From the NCBI GenBank assembly GCA_017306865.1, contig JAFKHH010000011.1:558001-622000 (forward strand): a stretch of 64,000 nt of DNA, given 5' to 3'. The stretch is from Filimonas sp. (lineage in GTDB: Bacteria; Bacteroidota; Bacteroidia; Chitinophagales; Chitinophagaceae). Shown here in pieces: positions 17,866 to 26,106 of this stretch. The position numbers and the translations under genes are program-made. A model generated the notes under the pieces. That model searched no databases. It was not told the origin of the DNA and saw only the letters and a program-made list of their open reading frames with translations. Numbering within the stretch: position 1 is the stretch's first letter; the number at the start of each line of letters is the position of its first letter.

Positions 17866-17895
17866 GGAGCGGGATCTTTATCTTGCTCCTTTTTT
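17866..17895 (+). terminator. Rho-independent terminator of the PepSY-like gene
   Basis: A 10-bp stem (GGAGCGGGAT with ATCTTGCTCC, two G-T pairs) closes a CTTT loop and is followed by six T residues. Confidence 0.8.
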
Positions 17896-17967
17896 GTTTT
17901 AAGTCAAGGGGGTAAAAAAAACAGGAAGTCATAAAGGAAGGGAAGAACAAGCAAGTGAATTAAAAAT

Positions 17968-18053
17968 ATCGCAAAGAACACAGAGAATACGCAGAGAGCG
18001 CAAAGCGTTCGGTCCGCAATCATTTCAAATCTCAAATCCGAAATTTCAAATCT
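17968..18053. repeat. Dispersed repeat tracts between convergent genes
   Basis: A CGCAAAGAACACAGAGAATACG-type tract (17968-18008) adjoins an ATTTCAAATCTCAAATCC-type tract (18022-18053). Both families recur through the window. Confidence 0.6.
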
Positions 18054-19001
18054 TTATAAGTTCGCTTTAATCTGATCACAAAAGCCCGACGTGATCATTT
18101 TTGCAGAGAGGAGGATCATGTTTTTAAATGCTGTTGCATTGCTGATACCATGACCGATAATAACAGGCTTTGCTACACCAAGGACAGGTGTGCCGCCATA
18201 ATTTTCGTAGTGGAAACGGCTGAAGAAAGCATCATTTTCAAGCTTGCGCTCTACGGCTACATCATAAATGGATTCCGCCATTTTGAGGATGATATTGCCT
18301 GTGAAACCATCACATACAATTACATCAGCTTTATCATTCATCAGGTCGCGTCCTTCAACGTTACCTACGAAGTGAATGTGTTTGTTTTCTTTCAGCAAGG
18401 GGAAAGTGGCTTGCGCCAGCAGGTTGCCTTTGGTTTCTTCTTCGCCTACATTCAGCAAGCCCACCTTAGGTGTATCTATACCCAGGATGTTCTTGGCATA
18501 CAGGCTGCCTAATACGGCAAACTGGTTTAAGTGTTCCGGTTTGCAGTCTGCATTCAGACCTACGTCCAGCAGCAGACCGGTAGCGCCGTTTAGCTTAGGT
18601 ACAATAGTCGCAATAGTAGGGCGTTGTACACCTTCAATAGCCTTGATCGTGTACATAGTGCCTACCAGCATGGCACCTGTGTTGCCTGCACTGATAAAGG
18701 CATCTATTTTGCCTGTAGCTAAAAGATGAAAACCTATAGCAATAGAAGACTGTTGTTTCTCCTTCAGCGCTTTGGTAGGGTGCTCGTGGTAACCGATCAC
18801 TTCAGGCGCGGGGATAAAACGGATAGCAGCGTTTTTGTCAAGGCCATATTCCTGTAGAAGGGGAAGTGCTTTATCTTCCTGGCCAATGCAAAAAAGACTA
18901 GCCGGGCCATCAATATGAGATTCGGCAAGATACATTTGAAGCCCTTTCACCGCTTCCAGCGGCGCAAAGTCTCCTCCCATCATGTCTAATCCAATATTCA
19001 T
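18054..19001 (-). CDS. plsX: Phosphate acyltransferase PlsX
   Basis: The 315-residue protein opens MNIGLDMMGGDFAP and contains the family blocks STGAMLVG-like SAGNTGAMLVG, LLDVGLNADCKPEHL and VCDGFTGNIILKMAES. PlsX makes acyl-phosphate from acyl-ACP for the first acylation of glycerol-3-phosphate in phospholipid synthesis and acts at the inner face of the membrane. The length is close to the usual 320-350. It is the last gene of the conserved DUF177-rpmF-plsX operon (56 bases after rpmF). The usual downstream fabH is not next to it. Confidence 0.95.
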   Translation of the reverse strand: MNIGLDMMGGDFAPLEAVKGLQMYLAESHIDGPASLFCIGQEDKALPLLQEYGLDKNAAIRFIPAPEVIGYHEHPTKALKEKQQSSIAIGFHLLATGKIDAFISAGNTGAMLVGTMYTIKAIEGVQRPTIATIVPKLNGATGLLLDVGLNADCKPEHLNQFAVLGSLYAKNILGIDTPKVGLLNVGEEETKGNLLAQATFPLLKENKHIHFVGNVEGRDLMNDKADVIVCDGFTGNIILKMAESIYDVAVERKLENDAFFSRFHYENYGGTPVLGVAKPVIIGHGISNATAFKNMILLSAKMITSGFCDQIKANL

Positions 19002-19057
19002 GTCCGGCCAGGCTAAGTATTACTAATTATTACTAAAAAGAATAAATCCAGCGATTA

Positions 19058-19252
19058 TTACGCTTTCAACGGTGCTTTTTCAGCTACCAATTTTCCTTTA
19101 TAGAATAATTTACCTTCGCTTACATGCGCACGGTGACGTACGTGTATTTCACCAGTTGTGGTGTCTTTGCTTAATGTTACAGACTCAGCTTTATAGTGAG
19201 TTCTTCTCTTCGCGCTGCGCTGCTGGGAGTGTCTGCGTTTGGGATTTGGCAT
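19058..19252 (-). CDS. rpmF: 50S ribosomal protein L32
   Basis: The 64 residues begin MPNPKRRHSQQRSAKRRTHY, the typical L32 start, and keep the HVRHRAHV core. There are no Cys pairs, so this is the zinc-independent form. It lies 29 bases after the DUF177 gene and 56 before plsX, an arrangement conserved across bacteria. Confidence 0.97.
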   Translation of the reverse strand: MPNPKRRHSQQRSAKRRTHYKAESVTLSKDTTTGEIHVRHRAHVSEGKLFYKGKLVAEKAPLKA

Positions 19253-19281
19253 ATCTCAAATTTTAAAAAATCAAAAAAAGT

Positions 19282-19830
19282 TTATTCTAAATTTTTGAAT
19301 TTGTCCAGGTCTTTCCAGATAGGGTTTGAGTTATCTGTTTGCTGGGCATCTTCAGCCATTTTCTTTAGTTTCTCCAATACTTCCTTATTGCATTGGGGGC
19401 CGCCTATTTCATCTTCCGCACACATACGTTGCGAAGGAATACTCAGGTTGATGAATTCATATATCCAATCCGCCAGGTGCAAATGGCTTTCACCTTTGCT
19501 GATATAATATATATCCGGGTCCTCTTCCTGTTCATTCATCAAATCCGGTTCATCTACCAATTTGACGATAATCTTGAATTCATCCCATAATTGCATGGCA
19601 AGATCGTTACCGCAACGGTCACAAACTACATTTGCAACACCACCAACATCAAACTTCAGCATCATGAAGCCGTTTTGCTTGTCAAGCGTCAGTTTTACTT
19701 CAGCCTGGCAATTGGTAAAATCCTGCTCGCCATACGGTACAAAGAACTTATCATCAATCTGGTAATTATACTCATGAACACCCGGTTTTAACCCCACATA
19801 TGCTATTTCATACGCTCTTTTGTGGTTCAT
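19282..19830 (-). CDS. YceD/DUF177 family protein
   Basis: The start is set at the ATG ending at 19830 (MNHKRAYEIAYVGLKPG; 182 residues); the longer frame begins with a GTG inside the predicted promoter. YceD/DUF177 proteins are encoded before rpmF in most bacteria and are linked to 23S rRNA accumulation. A C-x2-C pair (CDRCGNDLA) and a later Cys pair (MCAEDEIGGPQC) fit the family. A strong promoter match lies just upstream at 19852-19883, so this gene heads the operon. Confidence 0.9.
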   Translation of the reverse strand: MNHKRAYEIAYVGLKPGVHEYNYQIDDKFFVPYGEQDFTNCQAEVKLTLDKQNGFMMLKFDVGGVANVVCDRCGNDLAMQLWDEFKIIVKLVDEPDLMNEQEEDPDIYYISKGESHLHLADWIYEFINLSIPSQRMCAEDEIGGPQCNKEVLEKLKKMAEDAQQTDNSNPIWKDLDKFKNLE

Positions 19831-19851
19831 AGCCCAGATTTTTAAGGCTGG

Positions 19852-19883
19852 CAAAGGTAGCACTTATTGCATTAATTGCCAAA
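19852..19883 (-). promoter_or_regulatory. Promoter of the DUF177-rpmF-plsX operon
   Basis: On the minus strand TTTG (19883-19880) is followed after 20 bases by TACCTTTG (19859-19852), an excellent fit to the Bacteroidota housekeeping form TTTG-N19/23-TAnnTTTG. The start codon is about 22 bases further on, giving a short leader. Confidence 0.7.
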
Positions 19884-19953
19884 GGAAAATTGGTTTTCTC
19901 CTAAATCTTAACGTACTTGTGTACAACTAGTAACGAAGATACAGGTTTTACCC

Positions 19954-21039
19954 ATGTTAGATAAGGAACTCCGGCAGATTTGGATCAGGAATGCGATCCT
20001 CTTTGGCATTGCCTTGATTATTAAACTATTATCTCTCAATTCGTACTGGGTTGAATACTATTATTCGACTAATTGGTATGGGCGTATTTCGCATGTACTG
20101 CGCATTATTTCCAGCAATATTCCTTTTAGCATTGGTGACATTTTATACACATGGTGGGTCATCTGGGTACTGGTCATCTGCTTTGACGTTATACGTGCGC
20201 TGATTCGCAAGACGCTGACGAAGCGGAATTTTTTCCTTGAATCATCCTACAACATCAAACACCTGCTACGGCTATACATCATCTTCAATCTTTTTTGGGG
20301 ATTGAACTATGACCGTGAAGGCATCGCCGCCCAGTTGCAATTAGCGCCAGGTCATTATTCCACAGAAGAGCTGCAAAGTATTACGCAAGACCTGCTGCAT
20401 AAAGCCAATGACGCGCGTAAAAAGATGGGTAAAAATTTTCAATACCCTGCCAATAAAGAAATGTTTGAACAGGCAGCCGATGCGTATGACAACGTCAGTT
20501 CAGCCTATCCCTTCCTAAACTACAGGCGGCCATCCGTAAAACGGTCGTTGTACAGCAAGTTATTGACCTATATGGGGTACACCGGCTATTACAATCCATT
20601 TACAGGCGAGGCACAGGTAAATGTAATTGCGCCTAAGTTCTACCTGCCATTTGTAACATGCCACGAGATTGCGCACCAGGTAGGTTATGGGGATGAAAGC
20701 GAAGCCAACTTTGTAGGCTACTTAGCAGCATCCGCTTCTACAGAAAACAGTGTGCAGTATTCAGCATATATAGATCTCTTTACGTATGCCAACGGAGAAC
20801 TGTTTGTGAGAGATTCCGCAGCAGCCCGCGTTAATTATAAATCACTGGATACATTAGTAAGAAAAGATTTGCAGGAAGCGAGAGAGTTTTACCGGCAGTA
20901 TAAAAACCCGGTAGAGCCTGTTATCCGGTTCTTCTACGGCGCCTACCTCAAAGCCAATCATCAGCCACATGGCATAGATACCTACGATGAAGTTACCGGC
21001 TGGCTGATCGCATATAAAAAGAAGTATGGGAAAATATAG
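19954..21039 (+). CDS. DUF3810 membrane protein with zinc-protease motif
   Basis: The 361-residue protein has membrane helices near residues 10-30, 55-80 and 104-114 and then a soluble domain holding TCHEIAHQVGYGDESEANF, an HExxH motif with a downstream Glu like the gluzincin arrangement. This is the DUF3810 family typical of Bacteroidota; a metallopeptidase role is suggested by the motif but unproven. The promoter is not clear. The stop codon lies inside the start of a repeat copied again at 23241. The gene runs divergently from the DUF177 operon. Confidence 0.8.
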   Translation: MLDKELRQIWIRNAILFGIALIIKLLSLNSYWVEYYYSTNWYGRISHVLRIISSNIPFSIGDILYTWWVIWVLVICFDVIRALIRKTLTKRNFFLESSYNIKHLLRLYIIFNLFWGLNYDREGIAAQLQLAPGHYSTEELQSITQDLLHKANDARKKMGKNFQYPANKEMFEQAADAYDNVSSAYPFLNYRRPSVKRSLYSKLLTYMGYTGYYNPFTGEAQVNVIAPKFYLPFVTCHEIAHQVGYGDESEANFVGYLAASASTENSVQYSAYIDLFTYANGELFVRDSAAARVNYKSLDTLVRKDLQEAREFYRQYKNPVEPVIRFFYGAYLKANHQPHGIDTYDEVTGWLIAYKKKYGKI

Positions 21040-21136
21040 ATGGTTGTATTGTTCAATTGTTGAATGGTTACATTGTTTAATTGTTGATTGTGGTGAAACG
21101 TTCTCAACAATATAACCATTCAACAATTGAATAATA
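21031..21136. repeat. ATTGTTGAATGGTTACATTG-type inverted repeat, first copy flanking the propeller gene
   Basis: The 23 bases 21031-21053 are identical to 23241-23263. The rest folds on itself: ATTGTTGAATGGTTA pairs with ATAACCATTCAACAAT. The repeat includes the last codons and stop of the DUF3810 gene. Confidence 0.8.
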
Positions 21137-21140
21137 CGAT

Positions 21141-23093
21141 TTATTGCTTAGAGAATATCCTTAACTCATTCTTATAGATATAATAAATGTCATTTGTTAC
21201 AGGATCAATTTCATAAAGCGGCTTATTGTTATCAATAGAAATTTTATCTATTTCCACGCCATCTGATTTTCTTACCTTAACCAGTTGAGTTGTTTCATCA
21301 CCTTCACCACGTGCTAGTACAAAGGCGTAATCTGTACTGTGTTTTAAAGCATTAAAACGATTACGTACTTTGTTTGATACTGAAGCATCAATGGTGGTGG
21401 AGACGCTTTGGTTTGTTGCTGCTTTTTGGCTCAATTTGGATTTGCTTTCATCAGTCAGCAGACTTTGTGATTCTTGCACTGTTTTTCCTTGTGCATCACG
21501 GTGAATGACTGTTAATTCTGCATCAGCAAAAGCGCTTTGAACAGCTCCTTTCACTGCGAAATATGCGCTGGTTATGCCTGCTCCTGTTTTTAACAATTTG
21601 CGAGCTGCTGCTCCCGGTTCCTTATATACGTTATGGTATTTTACCTGTCCATCAAAACCAACGCCTATTACATCACTTTGTCCTACGAGGCAAACACCCC
21701 AATCAAAAAGATCAATTTTTTCTATTGATTTATCTTCTTGTAAATCTTTCAATTTGACAAAGTATTCAGGTTTATCTGATGAATTAGGGTCAAACTTGTA
21801 CAGCTTTTTATCATTGAATACAATGAAAGATTTTGATGTTTCATCAAACGAGTATAATAAAGCCCGGTCTTTGTCAAATTCAATATTCTTTTTCCAGATC
21901 TTTTTGCCAGAGCTGTAGTCTACCATATTACCTAATGTCGCCGTCAGGTAAAATACCCTGTTATTATCCACCTTGCCAAGATAATATACAGGTTCATCCG
22001 CCTTATCACATATTTCAATCGTCTTTTTCCATTGACTTTCACCATTGTTGTTTATCAGGTTCATGTCCTTGTCCGATATATAGAGGTAATCCATATCAAT
22101 AGGAATTACTTTTTTTATATCATCTCCCTTAGCATCCTTTTTCCAGGTCTTTTTACCATCATTATAGTTATAAAAATTAAACCCTTTACTGTATGCAATA
22201 AGGATTCTGTCATTCCAATCTTCTATATAGGAAATGTATTTGCCTGTAATATCATCTTTCCAGATAAGAGAGCCGTTACTTGCATCAATCACATTTACAG
22301 CCTGCTTAGACGACAGTAGGCCGCCCGCATTTTTGGTGATGATTATGTTTTTATCACTTTGTGAGATAAAAAAGTTTGTCAGGTCAAAGTCTGTACTCCA
22401 GTATAGTTTGCCACTAGTTTTGTCCAGCTTATACAAGCGTGCATTAATAGAGGTGTATATGTCCTGATCCGTGGAAATGAGTTTATCCTTAGCGCCAGCT
22501 TTACCTTTATTGAAAGAGAGGGAAAATTGCTTCATGAAGCTTTCTACCGAAGCCAGTTCTGTCGTCCATATTTCAGTGCTGGTTTCCAGGTCATATAAAA
22601 TGCAAAACATCTTCTTGTTGTCTGTTGCTACAAAAAGTAGCTTTTTTTCTCGGGGAAGATTTTCACTTTGAACGATGCGATAGTTTTTTGTCGCAGAGTT
22701 AAACAGGACCTTTCCGTTAAAAGAGTTAATAATGACGTCTTTATTATCAATGATGGCCCTGATATAAGGAGATTCACTAATAAAACTTACTTTATCGGCA
22801 GACCCGAATAATTTGCTGAGATCACCAGAGTTGATATCGCTTATAACGTTTCCTGCTTTAGCAGCAGTGCTTAATTTGCCAATATCCTCCTTCGTTACTT
22901 TCCAATCCTGCTGCTTTGTCTCAGGGTTATAACTAATAATGGCTTCTTTTTCTTTCAAAATAACTTGCCCCGTAAGCGGATGTAGGACAATGTTGTCAAT
23001 ATTTTGATCAAAAGTGATGACTTTGTCGGCCTGTCGCTGCGCCATAGAAGCGGCTGAAATAAGTAGGCCTACGCTAAGTAGAATTTTCTTCAT
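21141..23093 (-). CDS. Secreted PQQ-type beta-propeller protein
   Basis: The start is the ATG ending at 23093, because only from there does a signal peptide appear (MKKILLSVGLLISAASMAQ); this gives 650 residues. The body repeats blade-like units such as ASNGSLIWKDDITGKYIS, TSGKLYWSTDFDL and YSSGKKIWKKNI, the PQQ-enzyme-like propeller pattern. The C-terminal 150 residues form a separate Ser/Thr/Lys-rich region. No catalytic motif was seen; such propellers often serve as binding scaffolds. It is a single gene bracketed by two near-identical repeat copies and has no functional neighbour. Confidence 0.75.
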   Translation of the reverse strand: MKKILLSVGLLISAASMAQRQADKVITFDQNIDNIVLHPLTGQVILKEKEAIISYNPETKQQDWKVTKEDIGKLSTAAKAGNVISDINSGDLSKLFGSADKVSFISESPYIRAIIDNKDVIINSFNGKVLFNSATKNYRIVQSENLPREKKLLFVATDNKKMFCILYDLETSTEIWTTELASVESFMKQFSLSFNKGKAGAKDKLISTDQDIYTSINARLYKLDKTSGKLYWSTDFDLTNFFISQSDKNIIITKNAGGLLSSKQAVNVIDASNGSLIWKDDITGKYISYIEDWNDRILIAYSKGFNFYNYNDGKKTWKKDAKGDDIKKVIPIDMDYLYISDKDMNLINNNGESQWKKTIEICDKADEPVYYLGKVDNNRVFYLTATLGNMVDYSSGKKIWKKNIEFDKDRALLYSFDETSKSFIVFNDKKLYKFDPNSSDKPEYFVKLKDLQEDKSIEKIDLFDWGVCLVGQSDVIGVGFDGQVKYHNVYKEPGAAARKLLKTGAGITSAYFAVKGAVQSAFADAELTVIHRDAQGKTVQESQSLLTDESKSKLSQKAATNQSVSTTIDASVSNKVRNRFNALKHSTDYAFVLARGEGDETTQLVKVRKSDGVEIDKISIDNNKPLYEIDPVTNDIYYIYKNELRIFSKQ

Positions 23094-23240
23094 AATGTTG
23101 AGATTGGTGTTTTTATGCCAAATATTTATATGGCGCAGCCAAACAGTGCTTGTTATGCATGGCTTAACAACGCTCATAATTTTAGTAACTCAAAAAAATG
23201 AAGGATAGGTAGGTGCTTAGATGCGCAAGGTGGTTTATGT

Positions 23241-23336
23241 AAAATATAGATGGTTGTATTGTTGAATGGTTACATGGTTTAATTGTTGACTTTGGCGAAT
23301 ACGCCCAACAATATAACCATTCAACAATGTAACAAT
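23241..23336. repeat. ATTGTTGAATGGTTACATGG-type inverted repeat, second copy
   Basis: Direct copy of the element at 21031, sharing 23 identical bases at its left end and the same fold (GAATGGTTACAT with AACCATTCAACAATGT). It lies just beyond the stop of dcd. Confidence 0.8.
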
Positions 23337-23872
23337 TAGAATTTATTCTTCCACATCATACTTTCAACCGGCTTGTCAGGCTGGCCGCTGTATTTAGCGT
23401 TTTTCTTCTGGTTGTATTTTACTTCGATCTCGCCTTCCACCGGGAAGTAGATCAGTTGCCCGATAGGCATGTCTTTGTACACACGTACCGGTTGTTTTAC
23501 AGATATTTCAAGTGTCCAGTTGCCACAAAAGCCTACGTCACCCTTGCCTGCTGTTGCATGAATGTCAATACCCAGGCGGCCTGTAGATGATTTACCTTCC
23601 AGGAAAGGGACATGTGCATGCGTTTCTGTGTACTCTGCCGTAACGCCAAGATAAAAGACGTGTGGCAGAAGCACAAAGCCTTCTTCCGGTATTTCGAAAT
23701 AGTCTATTTCATTATGCTTTTTGGCATCCAGTGTGGCGTCTTTATATGTAGCCAGCCACTTACCTAAGTGCACATCATAGCTGTTACTGCCCAGGCATTC
23801 CCTTTCGTAAGGTTCAATTTTGATCGTACCTTTTTCTATTTCTTCTAATATGCGCTTGTCAGACAAGATCAT
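23336..23872 (-). CDS. dcd: dCTP deaminase
   Basis: The 178-residue protein begins MILSDKRILEEIEKG and carries SSTGRLGIDIHATAGKGD and GFCGNWTLEI, the dCTP deaminase/dUTPase-fold signatures, including the Glu of TLE used in deamination. The enzyme converts dCTP to dUTP for thymidylate synthesis in the cytoplasm. Length and start agree with the family. It is a single gene; the spacer upstream holds an AAGGTGTAAG-type repeat (23890-23932). Confidence 0.95.
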   Translation of the reverse strand: MILSDKRILEEIEKGTIKIEPYERECLGSNSYDVHLGKWLATYKDATLDAKKHNEIDYFEIPEEGFVLLPHVFYLGVTAEYTETHAHVPFLEGKSSTGRLGIDIHATAGKGDVGFCGNWTLEISVKQPVRVYKDMPIGQLIYFPVEGEIEVKYNQKKNAKYSGQPDKPVESMMWKNKF

Positions 23873-24022
23873 GGCTCTATAGTTTTAGTAAGTGAGTAGC
23901 ATAAGGTGTAAGCAGTGAGGTATAAGGTGTGTTTACCTATAACCGAAATCTAAAGCTTACAACCAGCCGCAAAGAAAATGTATCTTTTTTTATTTTATGA
24001 AGAATTACATCCTCCAATGAAA

Positions 24023-24030
24023 TATTTTTG
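24023..24030 (+). promoter_or_regulatory. Possible -7 element of the phosphopantetheinyl transferase gene
   Basis: TATTTTTG fits TAnnTTTG and lies 25 bases before the chosen ATG at 24055. No good TTTG lies at the right distance upstream. Confidence 0.3.
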
Positions 24031-24054
24031 CAATCTAAAGTCCTGGATTTTAAA

Positions 24055-24687
24055 ATGCCGCTCTTTTATCAACAAGATATCAACGAACACACCCGTTTAG
24101 CGGTCTGGCACATTACAGAACCGGAAGCGTTCTTCCTGGCTAAAGTGCCATTGAAACGTGACATCACGCACCCTAATAAACGTTTACAGCACCTGGCCGG
24201 CAGGTATATATTGCAATACCTGTTTCCGGATTTTCCTTACAGTGAAATGCTGATCGCTGATAGCAGAAAACCCTATTTGCCGGACGAGCAGTACCATTTT
24301 TCTATTTCTCACTGTGGCAGCTATGCTGCTGCTATTGTAAGTAAAGAGGAGCGGGTAGGGATAGACATTGAAAATATTACCCATAAGGTAGCGCGGATCA
24401 GGGACAAGTTTCTGCATAAAGAAGAGAACCTCTTTGTAGCTGCACAATTCCCGGATGAAGAGGCCATCCCATTGCTCACTATACTATGGAGTGCCAAAGA
24501 AGCTATTTTTAAATGGTGGAGCTTCGGCAGTGTAGACTTCAGTGAAGACATTCGTCTTGCCGAATTTACCTTCTCTGCAAATGGCGGTGAAATGGACGGC
24601 ATATTCATCCGCAACACAGACATACATGCAGTGCATTTGCATTACCGTATAATAGGGGAGATTAGTTTGGTGTGGACGGGGAAATAA
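24055..24687 (+). CDS. 4'-phosphopantetheinyl transferase (Sfp type)
   Basis: The start at 24055 (MPLFYQQDINEHTRLAVW; 210 residues) is preferred over a TTG nine codons upstream. The family motifs are clear: HLAGRYIL, FSISHCGSYAAAIV, GIDIEN with the Mg-binding acidic pair, and LWSAKEAIFKW. The enzyme transfers the phosphopantetheine arm from CoA to a Ser on carrier proteins. No polyketide or peptide synthase is present in the window, so the ACP at 12088 is a possible client besides the fatty-acid ACP. A composite repeat spacer follows. Confidence 0.93.
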   Translation: MPLFYQQDINEHTRLAVWHITEPEAFFLAKVPLKRDITHPNKRLQHLAGRYILQYLFPDFPYSEMLIADSRKPYLPDEQYHFSISHCGSYAAAIVSKEERVGIDIENITHKVARIRDKFLHKEENLFVAAQFPDEEAIPLLTILWSAKEAIFKWWSFGSVDFSEDIRLAEFTFSANGGEMDGIFIRNTDIHAVHLHYRIIGEISLVWTGK

Positions 24688-24831
24688 GCGTGAGTCGTGA
24701 ATCGGTAGTCGTGAATGAGGGGTTGCCGAATGATCGTATGATTTAATTGTTGCATTGTTGAATGGTTTAATTGTTGGGGCATATTCGCCAAAATCAACCA
24801 TTAAACAATGTAACCATTCAGCAATTTAATC
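24688..24831. repeat. Composite repeat between convergent genes
   Basis: A GCGTGAGTCGTGAATCGGTAG-type tract (24688-24720, related to the 54-bp repeat) precedes an inverted pair of the ATTGTTGAATGGTTTAATTG family (arms about 24737-24775 and 24793-24831). It may also serve as a two-way terminator. Confidence 0.65.
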
Positions 24832-25920
24832 ATCAAACCTGCTCTTTGTCTTTGGTATCAGCAGCAAGCTTTTTCTTAGCGTCTGCTTCAGTTGCGTTTT
24901 TACCAGTTGTCCCATTGTATCGCAACGCAGAAATGCAGGCTGATGAAAATGTGCCGCAAGCTCATTGCGTAACTGCTGTATTTTTTCTTTCTTGGAAATA
25001 TCCGCATCGTGCATAATGTCCAGCAACTCCTTTACCCGGTAGCGGGAAGACACAAGCCGGAAAGCCATCATGGTACGTTCTTCAGTCTGGTATTGAGCAA
25101 TAGAACTTGCATCGAGGTGTTTCTGTGCCAGTTGTACATAGGCATAGTTCTCTTTGAAAAATTGCGGCAGGTACAAATTTTTTCTGCCCTCATAGGACTG
25201 TTGGTCAAAGTCGATGGCGCGAATGCGGTATTGCACATCCTCAATATCTGGCGTTACGTTGATGATAAAGTTATACGAGCGCATATCGCCTAATAATCGT
25301 ACAAAGCATCGTTCATTAAACTTCACAAACTCCTTTGCAAACCGGATTGGATTAAAAGATGGTTCCTGTAAATGCTGCTGCGCAAATACATCGCCCGGTA
25401 TGCCCGGAATGTGTTCCTCCACCAGCGTGTCGTGATGCGTAAGAAATGTAATACGGTCAGGCGAAAGCAGGTGTTCCAGTTCCAGCCCATATACACGGCT
25501 TGCATCAGCGGGTTTTATATAATAATGATCGTAGTTATCATTCAGCTTATTTACAATACGGATACGGAACGGCTGACTGTTACCGAATGCGCAAAAGTCA
25601 ACACGCGCTACATCCAGGTGACTGGTAAAAGTAAGATCACCCTCTGTTTTTAAAATAGCATAGATGCGTACCAGGCTTTCGCGCAGGTATTGCCACACAT
25701 TCATGTCATACATTACCGTTTCCCAGTGCGTATCATTTCCTTTTTTATCCTTTAAAGGAATAGAATAGGTAAACCGGCACAAGTCGTTGTACGATGCAGG
25801 CAAACGCCCCTCGCGACCATGCTTTACCAGGTATTGCCGCAAAGAATCATTAATCGGAAACAAAGGCTTCTTCCGCGATGGACGTATGTTTTGAACGGTA
25901 TCTTGTGTAATGTCGAACAT
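24826..25920 (-). CDS. Conserved hypothetical protein, possible kinase-like fold
   Basis: I do not recognise this 364-residue protein as a named family. The middle contains elements in the order seen in aminoglycoside-phosphotransferase and other protein-kinase-like folds: LVEEHIPGIPGDVF (hinge-like), VRLLGDMRSYNFIINV (Asp and Asn spaced as in a catalytic loop) and IRAIDFDQQS (a DFG-like acidic site). The N-terminal third is a plausible small lobe. The usual HxD His is replaced by Gly. There is no signal peptide or membrane helix. The role and substrate are unknown; the fold assignment is inference from motif spacing. It is a single gene upstream of a nested repeat. Confidence 0.6.
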   Translation of the reverse strand: MFDITQDTVQNIRPSRKKPLFPINDSLRQYLVKHGREGRLPASYNDLCRFTYSIPLKDKKGNDTHWETVMYDMNVWQYLRESLVRIYAILKTEGDLTFTSHLDVARVDFCAFGNSQPFRIRIVNKLNDNYDHYYIKPADASRVYGLELEHLLSPDRITFLTHHDTLVEEHIPGIPGDVFAQQHLQEPSFNPIRFAKEFVKFNERCFVRLLGDMRSYNFIINVTPDIEDVQYRIRAIDFDQQSYEGRKNLYLPQFFKENYAYVQLAQKHLDASSIAQYQTEERTMMAFRLVSSRYRVKELLDIMHDADISKKEKIQQLRNELAAHFHQPAFLRCDTMGQLVKTQLKQTLRKSLLLIPKTKSRFDD

Positions 25921-25924
25921 GTCA

Positions 25925-26105
25925 CTAATTTGAAAATTTGAAAGTGTGAGAATTTGAAAATGGCTAAGTGTATTATTGTTGCATTGTTAAATGGTTTTAT
26001 TGTTGTATTTACCTATTACAAATAACCATATAACAATTTAACCATTCAGCAATTAAACGCCGGGAAACCATTTTCAAATTTTCAAATCCGCACATTTTCA
26101 AATTC
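25925..26105. repeat. Nested inverted repeats filling an intergenic gap
   Basis: An outer pair of the AATTTGAAAATTTGAAA family (25928-25962 with 26070-26105) encloses an inner pair of the ATTGTTGCATTGTTAAATGG family (25974-26003 with 26027-26057). The whole gap can fold as one long imperfect hairpin. Confidence 0.7.
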
Positions 26106-26106
26106 G

